Virus record (IMG/VR): IMGVR_UViG_3300018018_000031
Coordinates: 1 to 22,992 of that record
Direction: 5' to 3' (one strand)
Length of the DNA stretch: 22,992 bases
Source: a virus
Shown piece after piece: positions 21,399 to 22,992 of the stretch (within the stretch, counting starts at the first letter, position 1; each line of letters opens with the position of its first letter). The position numbers and the translations under genes are program-made. The notes under the pieces were generated by a model. The model was not told the DNA's origin and did not search any database. It saw only the letters and a program-made list of their open reading frames with translations.

Positions 21399-21787
21399 TT
21401 GTTTATTATAGCTCCTATAATTGTAACCGCCAGCGAAACAACGAAAGCCAAAGCCGCCGCCCAAGCGAAAAGCTTGGTTTCCCCCTGCTCCAATTTGCCG
21501 ACTTGACCGATTAGGATATTGTGTTCTCTCTGGGTTACTCTGTCGATTTCCAGACTTCTCACCCGTAATTCTATGTTGTCGTCAAGATTTTTTTGGATTT
21601 TATCCAAATCCGCTCTGTTGGCTTTGGTTCTTTCCAGAGCTTCAACGTGGGTTATGGTGTTGTCTCTTATATCCTTAACCGCAATTTGCAAATCCGCTAC
21701 CCGCTGGTCAAGACGGATGAGCAAATCTCTTTCTTCTTGTCCCCATATCATTACTTTACCAGACATTTTTTCATCCTTTGAAGGCAT
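21395..21787 (-). CDS. XhlA/holin-like coiled-coil protein with C-terminal membrane anchor
   Basis: This 130-residue protein has residues ~15-103 as a long charged coiled coil (DLLIRLDQRVADLQIAV; ADLDKIQKNLDDNIELRVRS). Residues ~105-128 (KLFAWAAALAFVVSLAVTII) are one membrane segment ending INK. This resembles XhlA-type holin-associated proteins. It is coupled by ATGA to the M23 peptidase, so together they form a lysis cassette. A promoter-like element lies directly upstream, with AGGAG about 11 nt before the ATG. The alternative start is Met8. The exact role (holin or partner) is inferred from layout. Confidence 0.78.
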   Translation of the reverse strand: MPSKDEKMSGKVMIWGQEERDLLIRLDQRVADLQIAVKDIRDNTITHVEALERTKANRADLDKIQKNLDDNIELRVRSLEIDRVTQREHNILIGQVGKLEQGETKLFAWAAALAFVVSLAVTIIGAIINK

Positions 21788-21808
21788 GATTTAATTTACT
21801 CCTATTTA

Positions 21809-21837
21809 ATTATATCCTAAAAACTTTGATTTTAGTT
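21809..21837 (-). promoter_or_regulatory. Promoter-like element, copy B
   Basis: The minus strand reads AACTAA, 17 nt, TATAAT, within AGGATATAATTAA. A perfect 9-bp AT-rich inverted repeat (CTAAAAACT / AGTTTTTAG) overlaps the spacer. It starts directly after the stop of the BppU-N-like gene and leads into the lysis cassette. The hairpin may also end the upstream transcript. Confidence 0.55.
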
Positions 21838-21838
21838 T

Positions 21839-22168
21839 TTAGTATGCAGGAATCCTAGGCTCAACATAAACCTTGATATCAGGCCAAGTGACTTCCGCCA
21901 CTGGATTTGTGCCCACGGCAACAATCTGGCAAGAATACTGACCAGTTTTATTAAAGTCGGTAGCAATCGGACTGTAATGGCAAGTCCCAGCAGTAGGGCT
22001 GTCAACAGTCATAGCACCGCTGAACTTCAAACCTGAGACATTCCCTTGCTGAGCGTTGAAAGTCAGCGTATAGTTTGTCAAGTCAAATACAGAGCCATCA
22101 GCATTCTCCAAGATAAAACTTAGAGCCGCGTTATAGTCTCCTTGAACCCATTCAATGATTGTGTCCAT
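21839..22168 (-). CDS. BppU N-terminal-like tail or baseplate protein
   Basis: This 109-residue all-beta protein begins IEWVQGDYNAALSFILENAD and continues GSVFDLTNYTLTFNAQQG. This is the pattern of the BppU N-terminal Ig-like domain used to attach receptor-binding proteins to phage tails. It then has GTCHYSPIATDFNKTGQYSC and VTWPDIKVYV strands. Here it is the domain alone, without receptor-binding parts. It lies between an SPS-repeat gene and the lysis cassette, far from the other tail genes, so it may adapt another appendage to the virion. The start follows AATAAATAT with no Shine-Dalgarno sequence. Confidence 0.75.
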   Translation of the reverse strand: MDTIIEWVQGDYNAALSFILENADGSVFDLTNYTLTFNAQQGNVSGLKFSGAMTVDSPTAGTCHYSPIATDFNKTGQYSCQIVAVGTNPVAEVTWPDIKVYVEPRIPAY

Positions 22169-22179
22169 ATATTTATTCG

Positions 22180-22992
22180 TTAATTCTTAATAATAAATGA
22201 ATGTTTAGATTGTTTCAAAATTGAATTGTTTTCAGCATAATTTCTTATGACAATGGATTTTCTAGATTGTTTTAGGACTGAATTATTTTTAGCAAGATTT
22301 CTTACAATAACAGATTTCGATACGAAGTTCCTCAGAGCAATAACTTCTATCACATCAGGAGGTCTGGAAGGCGAAATAGAAGGAGATAAACTCGGACTTT
22401 TTGATGGACTAATAGACGGACTAAGACTCGGTGAAATAGACGGTGATAAACTTACAGAAGGACTAACTGAAGGAGAAAGACTTGGAGATTCACTAGGTTT
22501 TATGCTAGGACTTGCAGAAGGAGATATCGAAGCTGAAGGTGAAATCGAAGCTGAAGGAGAAACGGATGGACTAATTGATGGTGATTTACTAGGAGATAGC
22601 GATGGGCTCAGTGATGGTGATAGGCTTGGTGATAAAGACGGACTTAAAGAAGGCGATAATGATGGTGACTTGCTAGGAGATAGGCTCGGAGACAATGAAG
22701 CGCTAGGTGAAACAGAAGGACTTAGGCTCGGTGAAAGTGATGGTGAAAAACTGGCACTCGGACTAATACTTGGAGAAATACTAGGACTGATTGAAGGACT
22801 GAAACTCGGCGACAAAGACGGACTGATAGATGGTGATATAGAAACGCTAGGACTTATGCTCGGAGAAACACTCGGAGATTTACTTGGACTTATGCTTGGA
22901 CTTATTGATGCACTTGGGCTGATACTGGGTGATATGCTAGGACTCAATGATGGCGAAAGACTTGGAGACTTTGATGGACTGAGTGATGGCGA
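22180..22992 (-). CDS. SPS-repeat protein with C-terminal 20-residue tandem repeat, 5' truncated
   Basis: The frame is open to the right edge of the window, so its start is unknown; the 270 visible residues are a fragment. From the edge to near 22365 it is a pure (SPSx)n tract of about 205 residues. The C-terminus has KSVIVRNLAKNNSVLKQSR, KSIVIRNYAENNSILKQSK and a third partial HSFIIKN, an approximately 20-residue tandem repeat. The first could be an extended stalk and the second a small beta-solenoid or oligomer tip. It precedes the BppU-N-like protein, so a virion appendage is likely. No catalytic motif is seen. Confidence 0.75.
   Translation of the reverse strand, partial: SPSLSPSKSPSLSPSLSPSISPSISPSASISPSISPSKSPSVSPSISPSVSISPSISPSLSPSFSPSISPSISPSISPSASFSPSLSPSLSPSVSPSASLSPSLSPSKSPSLSPSLSPSLSPSLSPSLSPSLSPSKSPSISPSVSPSASISPSASISPSASPSIKPSESPSLSPSVSPSVSLSPSISPSLSPSISPSKSPSLSPSISPSRPPDVIEVIALRNFVSKSVIVRNLAKNNSVLKQSRKSIVIRNYAENNSILKQSKHSFIIKN
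22365..22992 (-). repeat. (SPSx)n repeat tract, third and longest copy
   Basis: At least 205 codons with 12-nt periodicity and many imperfect longer repeats continue through the window edge. The fourth residue varies among I, L, V, K, A, F and E. Confidence 0.9.

Noticed and set aside
22365-22992. Regularly spaced DNA repeats resembling a CRISPR array
   Set aside because: The 12-nt period encodes SPSx without interruption, has no unique spacers of fixed length, and continues an open protein frame.
1-22992. Alternative genetic code with TGA or TAG reassigned
   Set aside because: Many genes end in TGA within ATGA overlaps and one ends in TAG beside the next start, so both act as stops.

Overview
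This window is a piece of a tailed double-stranded DNA phage or prophage, most likely a siphovirus. It encodes a major tail protein, a tape measure protein preceded by two overlapping tail-chaperone frames, and a tail terminator, but no sheath, baseplate wedge or terminase. The major capsid protein looks HK97-like, with a matching serine prohead protease. The host cannot be named from this sequence. The DNA is moderately AT-rich, and TGA is clearly a stop codon because many genes join through ATGA overlaps. The abundant (SPSx)n low-complexity tracts are of a type I associate with uncultured environmental phages. No portal or large terminase is visible; they probably lie beyond one of the edges.

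Layout. Positions 1-1441 hold six small plus-strand genes of unknown function, one of them cut by the left edge. They end at a bidirectional terminator (about 1447-1492). Everything from 1539 to 22992 is on the minus strand and is transcribed from high to low coordinates. In that order the genes are: an SPS-repeat protein cut by the right edge; a BppU-N-like tail protein; a lysis cassette (coiled-coil plus one membrane segment, M23 peptidase, 34-residue membrane peptide); a modular protein with repeated FKxFWK motifs; two paralogous small proteins, one carrying an SPS stalk; prohead protease fused to an acidic/lysine scaffold-like tail; major capsid protein; a structured RNA segment; a GT4-type glycosyltransferase; a 68-residue FKxFWR protein; head-tail connector; head-tail stopper; a C2H2 zinc-finger miniprotein; a short MuF-like protein; a free-standing NUMOD3/Vsr-like homing endonuclease; HK97-gp10-like protein; tail terminator; major tail protein; tail chaperones G and G-T with a -1 frameshift; tape measure; three tail or baseplate proteins; a 1486-residue tail tip/receptor-binding protein with an SPS linker; a tail appendage protein; a two-segment membrane protein; a zinc-binding-like 61-residue protein; and a 33-residue peptide.

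How they work together. Protease, capsid protein, MuF and the connector/stopper proteins build the head. The chaperones, tape measure and tail tube protein build the tail, and the large tip protein and small appendage proteins probably contact the host. The M23 enzyme and membrane proteins serve lysis or entry. The most unusual signals link the head proteins. A short aromatic FKxFWK motif recurs in at least three proteins of the head operon and is repeated inside one of them. That same protein also carries an 11-residue copy of the capsid N-arm sequence (PN[S/T]LLSRQDLE), encoded by different synonymous codons. Together these suggest a capsid-targeting or proteolytic-maturation code that I do not recognise from described phages.

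Other non-coding signals are two near-identical promoter-like elements (AACTAA-N17-TATAATTAA), two copies of a 16-bp palindrome in the tail and connector gaps, an alternative-hairpin/pseudoknot element after the capsid gene, and imperfect 18-bp repeats flanking the homing endonuclease. Most structural genes start after an A/T-only leader with no Shine-Dalgarno sequence, while the genes near 1540-2150 have strong ones.
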